Assembly: GCF_003003285.1 (NCBI RefSeq)
Contig: NZ_PVTP01000008.1
Span: 62,001-126,000, forward strand
DNA length: 64,000 nucleotides
DNA from: Yoonia maritima
Lineage (GTDB): Bacteria > Pseudomonadota > Alphaproteobacteria > Rhodobacterales > Rhodobacteraceae
Reading direction: 5' to 3'
This document shows positions 46,617 through 55,412 of the stretch, in pieces (position 1 is the stretch's first letter; every line of letters begins with the position of its first letter). Under the pieces are notes generated by a model. That model did not search any database, had not been told where the DNA came from, and was given only the letters and a program-made list of their open reading frames with translations. The position numbers and the translations under genes were made by a program.

Positions 46617-47663
46617 ATGAACTTTAACCGCCGCACCCTTATCGCTGCTGCATCTGCCGCTGCGTTTGCATCGGCCCCTTTTGCTGCATCTGCTGATGGT
46701 CTACCGCGCAATGTGCGTATGGTGATCGGATCGACGTCGACGGGTGGTGATACCTATCAGAACTCTGCGATTGTGGCCGAAGCACTGTCAGAAAATCTGG
46801 GCATCAACATCAAAGTCGATGCCGTCGGCTCAACCGAGGCCTTTAAGGCGCTGAACCGCGATAGCCGTGGTAGCACGATCATGATTTTCCATGATCAGTC
46901 CTATTTAGGTAACCTTTATGGTCGCCAAGGCTATGATGATCCGTTTGCGAATTATGTTGTCGGCCCGACCGTCGCGATCAACCCCGGCAACGCCTATCTG
47001 GTGCCAGCCGATAGCCCGTACCAATCGATGGAAGACATCCTGACCGCTGCTGAAAATGGCGAGCGCGTACGTGTTGCGATCCAGCCGGGCGGCGTATCCG
47101 AGATTGGTTTTTCAGCGATGAAAAACGCGGCCCGCGTACGTGCACCTGGGTCCGAAGAAAACATCGTTGCTGTGAACACCGGTTCGCAATCTGACAAAAA
47201 CCAAGCAATGTGGGACGATCTGGCAGACGTGATCAACGGGTCAATCCAAGCCAACGAACAGTTCACACAGCTTGAAGATGGTGACGACAAAGCGATGCGT
47301 TTTGTTTGGATCACCGCGCGTGACGCGACCTTAGGTCAAGCGCCAGAGGCAGGTATGGGCGGCACAACCCGCGATGATATGCTGGCATATGCGTCACCAG
47401 AAACATCTGTCACGCTGGACGGGACCAATGATTTCACCTTCGACAAAGAGTTCTTCTTTTTGTTCAACCCAGACATGGACCCAGCGATCATCGATCAGAT
47501 CGATACCGCGCTGGCCGAAATCTATGCTGCGGGTGACATTCAGGAACGTCAGAAAGAATCGTTCTTTATCCCGAACTTCTTGCCGTCTGCCGAAGCAACC
47601 GCACATCTGACAGACAAACGCGATACTTATGCCGATGTGATTACGGCAATCGCTGGCAACTAA
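46617..47663 (+). CDS. Tripartite tricarboxylate transporter solute-binding protein (Bug/TctC family)
   Basis: A 348-residue periplasmic binding protein with a signal peptide (twin-Arg-like NRRTLIAAASAAAFASAPFAASA, cleavage near residue 26). The family pattern includes VIGSTSTGGDTYQN, VGPTVAINPGNAYLVPADSPYQSMEDIL, and a C-terminal half with AGDIQERQKE. The ATG at 46617 has GGGAGG 6 nt upstream. It feeds the TctAB permease encoded next. Because the divergent operon breaks down a pentonate, the solute is probably that sugar acid, not a tricarboxylate. Confidence 0.88.
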   Translation: MNFNRRTLIAAASAAAFASAPFAASADGLPRNVRMVIGSTSTGGDTYQNSAIVAEALSENLGINIKVDAVGSTEAFKALNRDSRGSTIMIFHDQSYLGNLYGRQGYDDPFANYVVGPTVAINPGNAYLVPADSPYQSMEDILTAAENGERVRVAIQPGGVSEIGFSAMKNAARVRAPGSEENIVAVNTGSQSDKNQAMWDDLADVINGSIQANEQFTQLEDGDDKAMRFVWITARDATLGQAPEAGMGGTTRDDMLAYASPETSVTLDGTNDFTFDKEFFFLFNPDMDPAIIDQIDTALAEIYAAGDIQERQKESFFIPNFLPSAEATAHLTDKRDTYADVITAIAGN

Positions 47664-47728
47664 TCAGGCAAAACTGGATATGGCTGGCTGTTGTCAGCCC
47701 TATCTGTTGCTATTTTTGGGGAAAGTGA

Positions 47729-48148
47729 ATGAACGATCTGACCAAAGTTTCGATCGACTTTGAGCAGTCGCATCTGGTGTTTCCACGGCTGATTGCTGTG
47801 GTTTTGGCAATCTTGTTGATCGCCATCATCATCCGCGACCACAAACGTATTTTGAACGCGCTGCCGTATTGGAAAGGTGTTTTTCAGAATATGGACAAGA
47901 TGCGGTTTCTAGGCGCGCTTGGCGTAACGCTGCTGTATTTTTCGCTGATGGTTCCTGTTGGGAATATCTGGCCGAATACGGGTAGCGGGTTTTTGATTTG
48001 CTCGATCCCGTTTGTGTTAATCATCGGTCTGCTGTTCATGCATGAACGCCCGATGCGATCGGTGATTAGCCTGTCAATCGTATCTGTCGTCGGGCCTGTG
48101 TCCGTCTGGTGGCTGTTCACCTATCCGTTCTTCCTGACCCTGCCATGA
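47729..48148 (+). CDS. Tripartite tricarboxylate transporter small permease subunit (TctB family)
   Basis: A 139-residue membrane protein with four hydrophobic segments (about 15-32, 60-78, 85-100 and 112-135) and the conserved layout of TctB proteins. It has GGGAAAGTGA before the ATG. It lies 12 nt upstream of tctA. TctB is the accessory membrane component of secondary transporters with a periplasmic binding protein. Confidence 0.85.
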   Translation: MNDLTKVSIDFEQSHLVFPRLIAVVLAILLIAIIIRDHKRILNALPYWKGVFQNMDKMRFLGALGVTLLYFSLMVPVGNIWPNTGSGFLICSIPFVLIIGLLFMHERPMRSVISLSIVSVVGPVSVWWLFTYPFFLTLP

Positions 48149-48160
48149 AACGGGCCTATC

Positions 48161-49645
48161 ATGTTTGAATTCATCTCACCTTTGTTTTTGTCGCTTATCG
48201 TTGGTGGCACGATGGTTGGCATCATCTTCGGATCTATCCCAGGCATGACAGCCACTATGGCGGTCGCGGTCTGTTTGCCGCTGACCTATTCACTGGGTCT
48301 AGAAAATGGGCTCGCGTTACTGCTTGGGCTTTATGTTGGTGGCATTTCTGGCGGGTTGGTCCCCGCGATTTTGCTGGGCATTCCGGGAACGCCCAGTTCA
48401 ATTACTACCACACTTGACGGCCATCCCATGGCACAAAGGGGCGAGGGCGAACGCGCCCTGAAAATCGGCATTGTCGCGTCGCTTGCGGGTGGGTTGATAT
48501 CGCTGTTGGTTCTTTATCTGTTTGCACCCGCACTGGCCGATTTTGCAATCAAGTTTAGCTATGTTGAAAAGTTCCTGATCATCTTCTTTGCTCTTACGGT
48601 GATGGCAGCACTGTCGTCGGATATGTTGATGGGGATCTTTTCGGGGTTCTTAGGTATCTTTATTGCGTTGATCGGATCTTATGACATTTCAGACGGGGGC
48701 AATGGCAAATACCGCTTGATCCCACCGGGCACAGAATACTGGCTTGATGGTGGGTTTTCATTGCTACCGGTTCTTATTGGTCTGTTCGGGCTAGCCGCCA
48801 TTCTTGACCAAGCTGAACTGGGCGTTCCCAAAGGCCATTCGGCAAATGACGTAAAAGTCACCAAGGCGAATAAATTTTCGCTCTCTGTGTTTCGTGGTCA
48901 AAAGACGAACGTTGTGCGTTCATCGCTTATCGGGACGTTTGTTGGGATTTTGCCCGGGGTCGGGGGGTCAGCCGCGTCGATCCTATCTTATACGAACGCA
49001 AAAACCTTTTCCAAAAACCCAGAAAATTTCGGCAAAGGGGAACCTGCGGGCATTATCGCTTCGGAAAGCGGGAACAACGGCCTGACGGGTGGCGCGTTGG
49101 TGCCTTTGTTGTCTTTGGGCATTCCCGGAGACAGCACGACCGCGCTGCTCATCGGTGCATTCACGTTGCAAGGCATTCAGGTTGGCCCGCTTTTCATCGG
49201 CAATAGCCCCGAAACGTGGAACGCGATGATTATTGCCATGCTGATCGCCAACATCGCGATGTTTATCATGATGTATTTCGCGATCCGCTATTTCGCAAAA
49301 ATCGTGACCGTTCCAAAGCACCTACTGTTCCCGATTATCCTGATGATGTGCGTGATCGGTGCCTACACGATCAACTATGGCATCATGTTTGATGTCTGGA
49401 CGCTGCTGATTTTTGGTATCTTCGGTTGGGTTGCCACGAAACTACGGCTTGAGATCGCGCCATTTATTATCGGGTTTATCCTTGGCCCATCTGCCGAAGT
49501 CTATTTCGTCAAAAGCCTCGAATCCTTTGGTGATCTGACGATCTTTGTCACCAAAAGTTGGATCGCCGTGGTTTTGTGGTTGCTTATCATCGGGTCAATC
49601 GCTGGATCGGTGATGATCAGCAGAAAATCGAAAACCCGTGCATAA
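48161..49645 (+). CDS. Tripartite tricarboxylate transporter large permease subunit (TctA family)
   Basis: A 494-residue membrane protein with about twelve helices. Two pseudo-symmetrical motifs define TctA: GIIFGSIPGMTATMAVAVCLPLT near the N-terminus, plus LLGIPGTPSSITTTLDGHPMAQ; and the second-half copy GILPGVGGSAASILSY with SLGIPGDSTTALLIGA. It is the channel of the transporter driven by an ion gradient. It is followed by the LacI regulator gene 34 nt downstream. Confidence 0.95.
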   Translation: MFEFISPLFLSLIVGGTMVGIIFGSIPGMTATMAVAVCLPLTYSLGLENGLALLLGLYVGGISGGLVPAILLGIPGTPSSITTTLDGHPMAQRGEGERALKIGIVASLAGGLISLLVLYLFAPALADFAIKFSYVEKFLIIFFALTVMAALSSDMLMGIFSGFLGIFIALIGSYDISDGGNGKYRLIPPGTEYWLDGGFSLLPVLIGLFGLAAILDQAELGVPKGHSANDVKVTKANKFSLSVFRGQKTNVVRSSLIGTFVGILPGVGGSAASILSYTNAKTFSKNPENFGKGEPAGIIASESGNNGLTGGALVPLLSLGIPGDSTTALLIGAFTLQGIQVGPLFIGNSPETWNAMIIAMLIANIAMFIMMYFAIRYFAKIVTVPKHLLFPIILMMCVIGAYTINYGIMFDVWTLLIFGIFGWVATKLRLEIAPFIIGFILGPSAEVYFVKSLESFGDLTIFVTKSWIAVVLWLLIIGSIAGSVMISRKSKTRA

Positions 49646-49679
49646 CTGGGACTTGCAGCCCGTTGATCCCTAAACGACA

Positions 49680-50717
49680 ATGGGCTGCATGATGGATACA
49701 CCCAACCTAAACCGCAAAACAACGTCCCGCCGCGTCACGATGGAGGACGTCGGCAGGCTTGCGGGGGTGTCACAAGTGACCGTGTCGCGGGCATTGTCTG
49801 ATCCTGACAAAGTATCCCCGAAGACGTTAAAGAAAATTACCGATGCAATTGATGCAACTGGGTTTGTGCCCAATGCGATTGCAGGGGCGCTTGCGTCAAA
49901 GAAAAGCAAACTGATTTCGGCGCTTGTTCCGTCGATTACCAACATCGTTTATTCTGCGGCGGTTGCGTCGTTTTCATCCGTGATGCGCGAACACGGGTAT
50001 CAGGTGTTGCTATCCGAAACCGGGTTTGACCCCAAGGACGAAGAGGCGATGATCCTGACCCATCTGTCACGTCGTCCTGATGCGGTGCTGCTAACCGGCA
50101 TACACCACACGGCCAAGGCGCGGCAGATGCTACTGGCGTCTGATATTCCTGTCGTGGAAATATGGGACACAACTGAAACGCCGATTGATATTTGCGTTGG
50201 GTTTTCACACGATCGTGCCGCAGTAAAAGCCGCCGAATACGCGTTTGAAAATGGGTTTACTTGCGCCGCAACCTTGTCTGCTGGTGATGAACGCGCGTTG
50301 CGCCGCCGTGCTGCGTTTGAAAGCCGCTTCGCCGAGCTCGCTGGCGCAGCCGTTGAGAACGCGGTGCATTGCGAACGCGCCTCGTTGGCGAATGGCCGTG
50401 ACGGTTTACGTGCGTTGCAGGCGCAATCCATGGAGAAAGGCACATTTGTCTTTTGCAGCTCTGATGTTCTGGCGCATGGCATGCTGATCGAAGCATCGGC
50501 CCAAGGGCTAAAAGTCCCAACAGATATCGCAATTATGGGCTTTGGCGATCAAGAATTCGCGGCCCATACCGAACCGGCGCTTACAACTGTGCGCGTTGAC
50601 CGTACAACGTTAGGGCGGTCGGCAGCGATGGCTTTGCTATCACGATTTGATAGCGCAGAACCCATCGCGTCCGTCAATGACATCGGATTTGAAATCGTAG
50701 CGCGTCACAGCGCGTAG
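49680..50717 (+). CDS. LacI family transcriptional regulator
   Basis: A 345-residue repressor. An N-terminal LacI helix-turn-helix (VTMEDVGRLAGVSQVTVSRAL) with hinge helix (IAGALASKKSKLIS) precedes a periplasmic-binding-like sensor (about 70-340) related to GntR. It is the last gene of the tct operon. Two sites of the form ATGTATGCGC lie between the tct operon and the pentonate genes and are its likely operators; the effector would be a pentonate or a keto-deoxy intermediate. The start is among ATGs at 49680, 49689 and 49692; none has a clear ribosome binding site, so the N-terminus is uncertain by a few residues. Confidence 0.9.
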   Translation: MGCMMDTPNLNRKTTSRRVTMEDVGRLAGVSQVTVSRALSDPDKVSPKTLKKITDAIDATGFVPNAIAGALASKKSKLISALVPSITNIVYSAAVASFSSVMREHGYQVLLSETGFDPKDEEAMILTHLSRRPDAVLLTGIHHTAKARQMLLASDIPVVEIWDTTETPIDICVGFSHDRAAVKAAEYAFENGFTCAATLSAGDERALRRRAAFESRFAELAGAAVENAVHCERASLANGRDGLRALQAQSMEKGTFVFCSSDVLAHGMLIEASAQGLKVPTDIAIMGFGDQEFAAHTEPALTTVRVDRTTLGRSAAMALLSRFDSAEPIASVNDIGFEIVARHSA

Positions 50718-50771
50718 ATGGTTCATTTGTGTGGGCCGACCCTTTGGTCAATATAGGGCCGACCCGATTGA

Positions 50772-52211
50772 TTATACGACCGCTGGCCAAGCGCGGGCGC
50801 GAATATCGCTAAACCGTTGCAAATTCACGATCTCACCATTGTGGAACACGGGGATTAATGCATCGGCGCCTTTGGGAATGTTTGCGGCAGGTCGCGCCAC
50901 AAAATTTCCGCTGTCGCTTCGCATCGCACCCTGCTTTCCCTTACGAGAGGTTTTAGTGCCACCCGCAGTTTTTGGATCTTTGAATACTTCGTGCCACGCG
51001 CCGTCGCGATAGATCGCAGATGCCTTCATCGCATAGCCAAAGCTGTCTCGGTCCAGTTTTTGTAACAACCCGCCGCCCATGCCAAACGCGATATTCCCGA
51101 TGGCAAGGCCGCGCTGCATCATAACATCCATGATCTGCAGGATAGAGTCTTTGTCGACTCCGTCACCTTGGATGACACGCACTTTTTCATTCAGCAAACG
51201 ATAGCCTTGCTCTGTAGTGCGGTACCCAAACTTAGCCATCAAGGCCTCGATCACATCCGGTACAATTTGTAACGGGTCGCCGCTGTCTGGACGCACAACA
51301 AGCACACCATCGCGGGCCAACACATCATCCCGTAATGCGCCGCCCCAATAGTCTTTTACGGCGCGCATCAGGTCATAGCTGTCACTGACACAGGCGATCA
51401 GACCAGTTGGGTTGATCTGCAAAAACCGACGCATTTGATCCAGCTCTCCGTCGACGCCCGCAGCAGTCATGGTAGAGTGTTCAGTAGCAGGAATAGAAAA
51501 CCCAGCCATGTCAGCGTCATAGTAATTGCGCGCATAAACCAGTGCGCCAAGGGTGTCTGTCCCCATTGCATTCACAAGGTGCGCAGCACCCCCGACAGCG
51601 GCCGCATCAAAGCTGACAGCACCACGGGCACCAAAGTCGTGCAGCTTAAATTCCGCACCGTCATCGGCCCCATCAGTGATTGTCAACCGTTCACGAATGG
51701 ATTTCACCACGGCATAAGACAGGCTACATACGGTAGAGGCATACCAAACAGCCCGTAGCAGTCTGGTTTCAAGGTAAGATACCAACCAATAACATTTTGG
51801 ATCAGTGTTCTCGATCCTGACTTGTGGAACCGCGACAGGGGCAACGGTGCCCTCCGGCAATGCCTCTATCAGTAAGGGTAGGCGGCCTTCATAAGTGTCG
51901 ATGATGTACTGCCAGCCTGTGACAAAGATATCAAAGCCATGCGCTTTTAAAAATGGCGCGGCTTCGTCCAGCATAGCTTGGGTTACGACAGTTCCCGCTA
52001 ACTTAGCCAGCTCAATCTGCAGCCCAAAGAACACAACCTCATCTATATGGTCCCACGCACGGCGCGGTTCGATGTAAGATGACACATACTCAGTGCCTCC
52101 TGGGTATTGGCTGTAGTGGGATAGCTTATAACTGTCAGTATCGTAGATCAGATTATCTGCCGCGACAGGGTTCGCAAACAGCGCAGCAGCGCCGGAGTTT
52201 TGGTAGGTCAT
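50772..52211 (-). CDS. nadV: Nicotinamide phosphoribosyltransferase
   Basis: A 479-residue NAMPT-type enzyme that makes nicotinamide mononucleotide from nicotinamide and PRPP. YDTDSYKLSHYSQYP is the N-terminal signature, followed by HDFGARGAVSFDAAAVGGAAHLVN, PATEHSTMTAAG, RPDSGDP and FGMGGGLLQKLDRDSFGYAMKAS. The length matches NadV/NAMPT, distinct from PncB. Together with nadM just upstream in the same operon it forms a two-step route from nicotinamide to NAD, as found in some bacteria and phages. Confidence 0.93.
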   Translation of the reverse strand: MTYQNSGAAALFANPVAADNLIYDTDSYKLSHYSQYPGGTEYVSSYIEPRRAWDHIDEVVFFGLQIELAKLAGTVVTQAMLDEAAPFLKAHGFDIFVTGWQYIIDTYEGRLPLLIEALPEGTVAPVAVPQVRIENTDPKCYWLVSYLETRLLRAVWYASTVCSLSYAVVKSIRERLTITDGADDGAEFKLHDFGARGAVSFDAAAVGGAAHLVNAMGTDTLGALVYARNYYDADMAGFSIPATEHSTMTAAGVDGELDQMRRFLQINPTGLIACVSDSYDLMRAVKDYWGGALRDDVLARDGVLVVRPDSGDPLQIVPDVIEALMAKFGYRTTEQGYRLLNEKVRVIQGDGVDKDSILQIMDVMMQRGLAIGNIAFGMGGGLLQKLDRDSFGYAMKASAIYRDGAWHEVFKDPKTAGGTKTSRKGKQGAMRSDSGNFVARPAANIPKGADALIPVFHNGEIVNLQRFSDIRARAWPAVV

Positions 52212-52245
52212 TGTCCTGTTCCTCCTCGGATTTGGACGATTGGCA

Positions 52246-52266
52246 TTCTGCGGACCTCCCGCAGAA
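52246..52266 (-). other. Hairpin between nadM and nadV
   Basis: A perfect 8-bp inverted repeat (TTCTGCGG and CCGCAGAA) with a 5-nt loop, in the 98-bp spacer of the operon. A second smaller one (CAAAGA and TCTTTG) lies at 52277-52293. There is no T run, so an mRNA processing or regulatory role fits better than termination. Confidence 0.5.
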
Positions 52267-52309
52267 CGATAGGGTTCAAAGATTTACTCTTTGTTGGCAG
52301 TTCGGATGA

Positions 52310-53416
52310 TTAGCCTTGCGCCATCAAGATAGACGAGTAGGCAAATGGCACCTCGGGCACTAACGCGTGGATAATGTCAAAGTGGTCTTCAAATAACGTA
52401 TCCGGCGTGATTTCAGTGATCGGAACCCATTTGGCCGAGGCCGCATCGCTGTCTGATTTCACCTTCTCAAGTTTGGCACGATCTTGCAGTTCGAACACAA
52501 ATGCTTCGGTGCGAACCCAGCCTTTTTCGGATCGTTCAGGGTGATCAAAGACACGTCTTTCACGCAATCGACCACGCATCGCACCCTTTGGCATATCTAA
52601 ACCGGCTTCTTCGTAAAGCTCTCGGATGGCGGCATCCAACGCTGTCTCTCCGGGGTCAATGTGCCCACCTGGTATCGCCCAAAGCCCCTTGCCCGGTTGC
52701 ATACTGCGTTCGATCAGCAAAACATGGCCGGACTGCACAACAACGGCATCTGCGGTATTGATAGGGATTGGATACCCGTACACCTGTTCGGCGGCCTTCG
52801 TGCGCTCTTTATAGTCGCGGACAAAGGCGCCTTCGTCACGAATGGTTGTCATGGCGTCAGGGTTGTCTTTCATCCATGCAACCACCGGCGCAATCTGTTG
52901 ATCGCCGAACCGATTGCTGAGGCGACCAAACTGACCGTCTTCGCCGAAAAACAAATTCTCGCGCAGATCAGTGGCATTCAAAACCACACCGTCATGCATC
53001 TTTGGTGATGCGTCCAGCATGTCCCAAGTCGGGAACCAATTGAGATATTGCGATGACTTATCTTTTTCAAAGCCAGTCAGCACGATTTTGGTGGTCGCAG
53101 GGTCAAGCCCTTTGCGGCGCATGTGTGCTGTGACTGCAGTGCGGACATTCGTGATCCACGCCCGATCATTATACAAAGTATCAACCAAAGGCAGGGTGGC
53201 GACGGGTTTGGTAACCCCGCGGGTGCCTGCCGCAATAAAGTCACGGCGTTCGTTATAGGTGAACGGATTTTTCCAACTGCGCGGCCGATAAGAGCTTCCG
53301 ACAAGTAGTAAAATACTGTCAGCAACGCCAAGCGCCCGTTCTACAACGTCTAAATGTCCAAGGTGGAAGGGTTGGAAACGGCCAATAAATACAGCCAGCG
53401 TCTGTTTCGTCTTCAT
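52310..53416 (-). CDS. nadM: Bifunctional nicotinamide-nucleotide adenylyltransferase / Nudix hydrolase
   Basis: A 368-residue fusion protein. The start at 53416 has GGAGG 9 nt upstream. The N-terminal NadM-type adenylyltransferase (about 1-175) has FIGRFQPFHLGHLDVV, the nucleotidyltransferase motif, and SSYRPRSWKNPFTYNERRDF. The C-terminal Nudix domain (about 200-345) has the Nudix box GGHIDPGETALDAAIRELYEEAGL. NadM joins NMN and ATP to give NAD; the Nudix part in related fusions hydrolyses ADP-ribose. With nadV downstream this completes nicotinamide salvage. The combination is known from cyanobacteria, Francisella relatives and phages. Confidence 0.94.
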   Translation of the reverse strand: MKTKQTLAVFIGRFQPFHLGHLDVVERALGVADSILLLVGSSYRPRSWKNPFTYNERRDFIAAGTRGVTKPVATLPLVDTLYNDRAWITNVRTAVTAHMRRKGLDPATTKIVLTGFEKDKSSQYLNWFPTWDMLDASPKMHDGVVLNATDLRENLFFGEDGQFGRLSNRFGDQQIAPVVAWMKDNPDAMTTIRDEGAFVRDYKERTKAAEQVYGYPIPINTADAVVVQSGHVLLIERSMQPGKGLWAIPGGHIDPGETALDAAIRELYEEAGLDMPKGAMRGRLRERRVFDHPERSEKGWVRTEAFVFELQDRAKLEKVKSDSDAASAKWVPITEITPDTLFEDHFDIIHALVPEVPFAYSSILMAQG

Positions 53417-53442
53417 AGCGTGCGTCCTCCGCAACGATTTAA

Positions 53443-53467
53443 TTCAACCAAGACCTCCTTGGTTGAA
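53443..53467. promoter_or_regulatory. Perfect 10-bp dyad upstream of nadM
   Basis: TTCAACCAAG and CTTGGTTGAA arms around ACCTC, 27 bp before the nadM start. Its exact symmetry and position suggest an operator for a regulator of NAD salvage or an RNA hairpin in the leader; the binding protein is not known. Confidence 0.55.
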
Positions 53468-53563
53468 CAGTTCGTAACAGCGGATCAGCCACAACACCAG
53501 TCAAAAACCCGTAAAACCCGCTATGTATGTCATGCATAGGCCAGAAGTGGTCAAACATTTCCA

Positions 53564-53616
53564 TTGACACAAAAAGCTTTGCCCAATTAATTAATTGAAC
53601 GTTCGTTTAATTAATT
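53564..53616 (+). promoter_or_regulatory. Promoter and TetR operator of the leucine degradation operon
   Basis: TTGACA at 53564-53569 is a perfect -35 box, with an A/T-rich -10 element at about 53587-53592. Overlapping and downstream is a dyad, ATTAATTGAACG-TT-CGTTTAATTAAT (53590-53615), one mismatch over 12-bp arms, ending 11 bp before the tetR start. A bound TetR dimer would cover the -10 and the start point, i.e. repress its own operon. Confidence 0.7.
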
Positions 53617-53626
53617 GAGGAAAGCA

Positions 53627-54238
53627 ATGGCGCGGAAAACAGGGGCTGATGGCCGTGTTACGGCAGAGGCGATTTTGCGAGAGAGCCTGTCGTTGTTTGC
53701 CCAATATGGGTTTGCTACGGTTTCCATGCGTCAGATCGCGGATAAGGTTGGGGTGCAGCCCGGCGCGATTTATCAGCATCACCGCAATAAGCAGCAGCTT
53801 TTGGTCGCTGTTTTAGATACGCATATGGATGGGTTGTTAAAGGCTTCGGCTGAAAACCAGCAGGGCGATTGTACTTCGGTGCAGGCGCTAGAGCGGTTCG
53901 CGCGCTTTCACATTCAGTACCACATCACACGCCCCGACGAGGTTTTCGTATCCTACATGGAGCTGCGTTCGCTTGAGGAGGAGGGCTATGCGCTGATTGA
54001 AGGCAAGCGCCGGAAATACGAGCGTATCTTGAAATCTATCCTAGAGCGCGGCGTCAGCGATGGGACGTTTCAGCTGGATGACCCGCATGTATCGGCGATG
54101 GCGATTTTGTCGATGCTGACGGGTGTGAACACTTGGTACCGCAGCGGCGGGCGCCTGTCGCAACAAAAAATCGAAGACATCTACACATCAATGGTGCTTG
54201 GGGCTGTTGGCCACCGTTTGCCTGATACGCATTCTTAG
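53627..54238 (+). CDS. TetR family transcriptional regulator of isovalerate/leucine catabolism
   Basis: A 203-residue repressor. The helix-turn-helix is [45 protein letters not shown] (about residues 11-55); the C-terminal ligand domain is TetR_C-like. The ATG at 53627 with GAGGAAA upstream is preferred to a TTG at 53615. It is the first gene of the operon and lies 10 nt upstream of the isovaleryl-CoA dehydrogenase gene. An operator-like dyad sits immediately before it, so autoregulation with an acyl-CoA effector is likely. The function as liu operon regulator is inferred from position. Confidence 0.88.
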   Translation: MARKTGADGRVTAEAILRESLSLFAQYGFATVSMRQIADKVGVQPGAIYQHHRNKQQLLVAVLDTHMDGLLKASAENQQGDCTSVQALERFARFHIQYHITRPDEVFVSYMELRSLEEEGYALIEGKRRKYERILKSILERGVSDGTFQLDDPHVSAMAILSMLTGVNTWYRSGGRLSQQKIEDIYTSMVLGAVGHRLPDTHS

Positions 54239-54248
54239 GGAGAGAATA

Positions 54249-55412
54249 ATGTTTAATCACACGATGAAGTTTGATCTTGGCGAAGACGTGAATGCTCTGC
54301 GCGACATGGTGCACCGTTGGGCGCAGGACCGGGTGAAACCGATGGCCGCCCAAATTGATAAAACAAACGATTTTCCGGCCGAACTTTGGGAAGAGATGGG
54401 CGCGCTTGGGTTGCTGGGGATCACGGTCCCCGAAGAAGACGGTGGTTCCGGAATGAGCTATCTTGCCCATACGATTGCGGTCGAGGAAATCGCCCGCGCG
54501 AGCGCGTCGGTGTCGCTTAGCTATGGTGCGCATTCCAACCTTTGCGTCAACCAAATCAAGCTGAACGGCAATGCCGAACAAAAGGCCAAATATCTGCCTG
54601 ATTTGATAAGCGGGAAAAAGGTCGGAGCCCTTGCCATGTCTGAATCAGGTGCCGGGTCTGACGTGGTTGGCATGAAGCTAAGCGCTGAGAAATTTAACGG
54701 TTACTACCGTCTGAATGGCACGAAGTTCTGGATCACCAACGGTGGTGAAGCAGATACATTGGTTGTCTATGCAAAGACTGATCCAGAAGCCGGATCAAAA
54801 GGCATGACGGCGTTTATTGTCGAAAAATCTATGGCGGGCTTCACGCAGTCCAAGCATTTCGACAAACTGGGTATGCGCGGATCAAACACCGTTGAATTGG
54901 TGTTTGAAGATGTCGATATCCCGTTCGAAAACGTGCTGGGCGAGGTCAACAAAGGTGTTCGCGTTCTGATGTCCGGACTGGATTATGAACGCGTCGTTCT
55001 GTCTGGCATTGGCTGCGGGATCATGGCGGCCTGTTTGGATGAAGTGATGCCCTACATGGTTGAACGCAAGCAGTTTGGCGAAAGCATCGGGAATTTTCAG
55101 CTGATGCAGGGTAAAATGGCTGACATGTACACCAAAATGAACTCGGCTCGCGCCTATGTTTACGAGGTCGCGCGCGCCTGTGATCGCGGTGAGGTCACGC
55201 GCCATGATGCGGCGGCTTGTGTGCTATACGCATCCGAGGAAGCGATGGTCGTGGCGCACCAAGCGGTGCAAGCCATGGGCGGTTCGGGCTTTATGAATGA
55301 AAGCGCCGTCAGCCGCTATTTCCGTGATGCCAAGCTGATGGAAATCGGGGCAGGGACATCTGAAATCCGGCGCATGTTGATTGGCCGCGAGATGATGCAG
55401 GCGATGCGCTAA
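54249..55412 (+). CDS. ivd: Isovaleryl-CoA dehydrogenase
   Basis: A 387-residue acyl-CoA dehydrogenase. [14 protein letters not shown] and [18 protein letters not shown] are FAD-binding acyl-CoA dehydrogenase signatures, [11 protein letters not shown] and RRMLIGREM close the fold. [16 protein letters not shown] contains the Glu position characteristic of isovaleryl-CoA dehydrogenases (in the G-helix region rather than the usual C-terminal site). It oxidises isovaleryl-CoA to 3-methylcrotonyl-CoA, passing electrons to ETF. The start at 54249 has GGGAGAGA upstream. It is followed, with an overlap, by methylcrotonyl-CoA carboxylase genes. Confidence 0.92.
   Translation: MFNHTMKFDLGEDVNALRDMVHRWAQDRVKPMAAQIDKTNDFPAELWEEMGALGLLGITVPEEDGGSGMSYLAHTIAVEEIARASASVSLSYGAHSNLCVNQIKLNGNAEQKAKYLPDLISGKKVGALAMSESGAGSDVVGMKLSAEKFNGYYRLNGTKFWITNGGEADTLVVYAKTDPEAGSKGMTAFIVEKSMAGFTQSKHFDKLGMRGSNTVELVFEDVDIPFENVLGEVNKGVRVLMSGLDYERVVLSGIGCGIMAACLDEVMPYMVERKQFGESIGNFQLMQGKMADMYTKMNSARAYVYEVARACDRGEVTRHDAAACVLYASEEAMVVAHQAVQAMGGSGFMNESAVSRYFRDAKLMEIGAGTSEIRRMLIGREMMQAMR

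Noticed and set aside
46387..46617. Longer N-terminus of the pentonate dehydratase up to 46617
   Set aside because: It would cover both operator sites, and the extension is unlike the family; GGAGG precedes the TTG at 46386.
50733..50765. Direct repeat GGGCCGACCC twice between lacI and nadV
   Set aside because: Only 10 bp, two copies, no symmetry with any promoter; could be chance.
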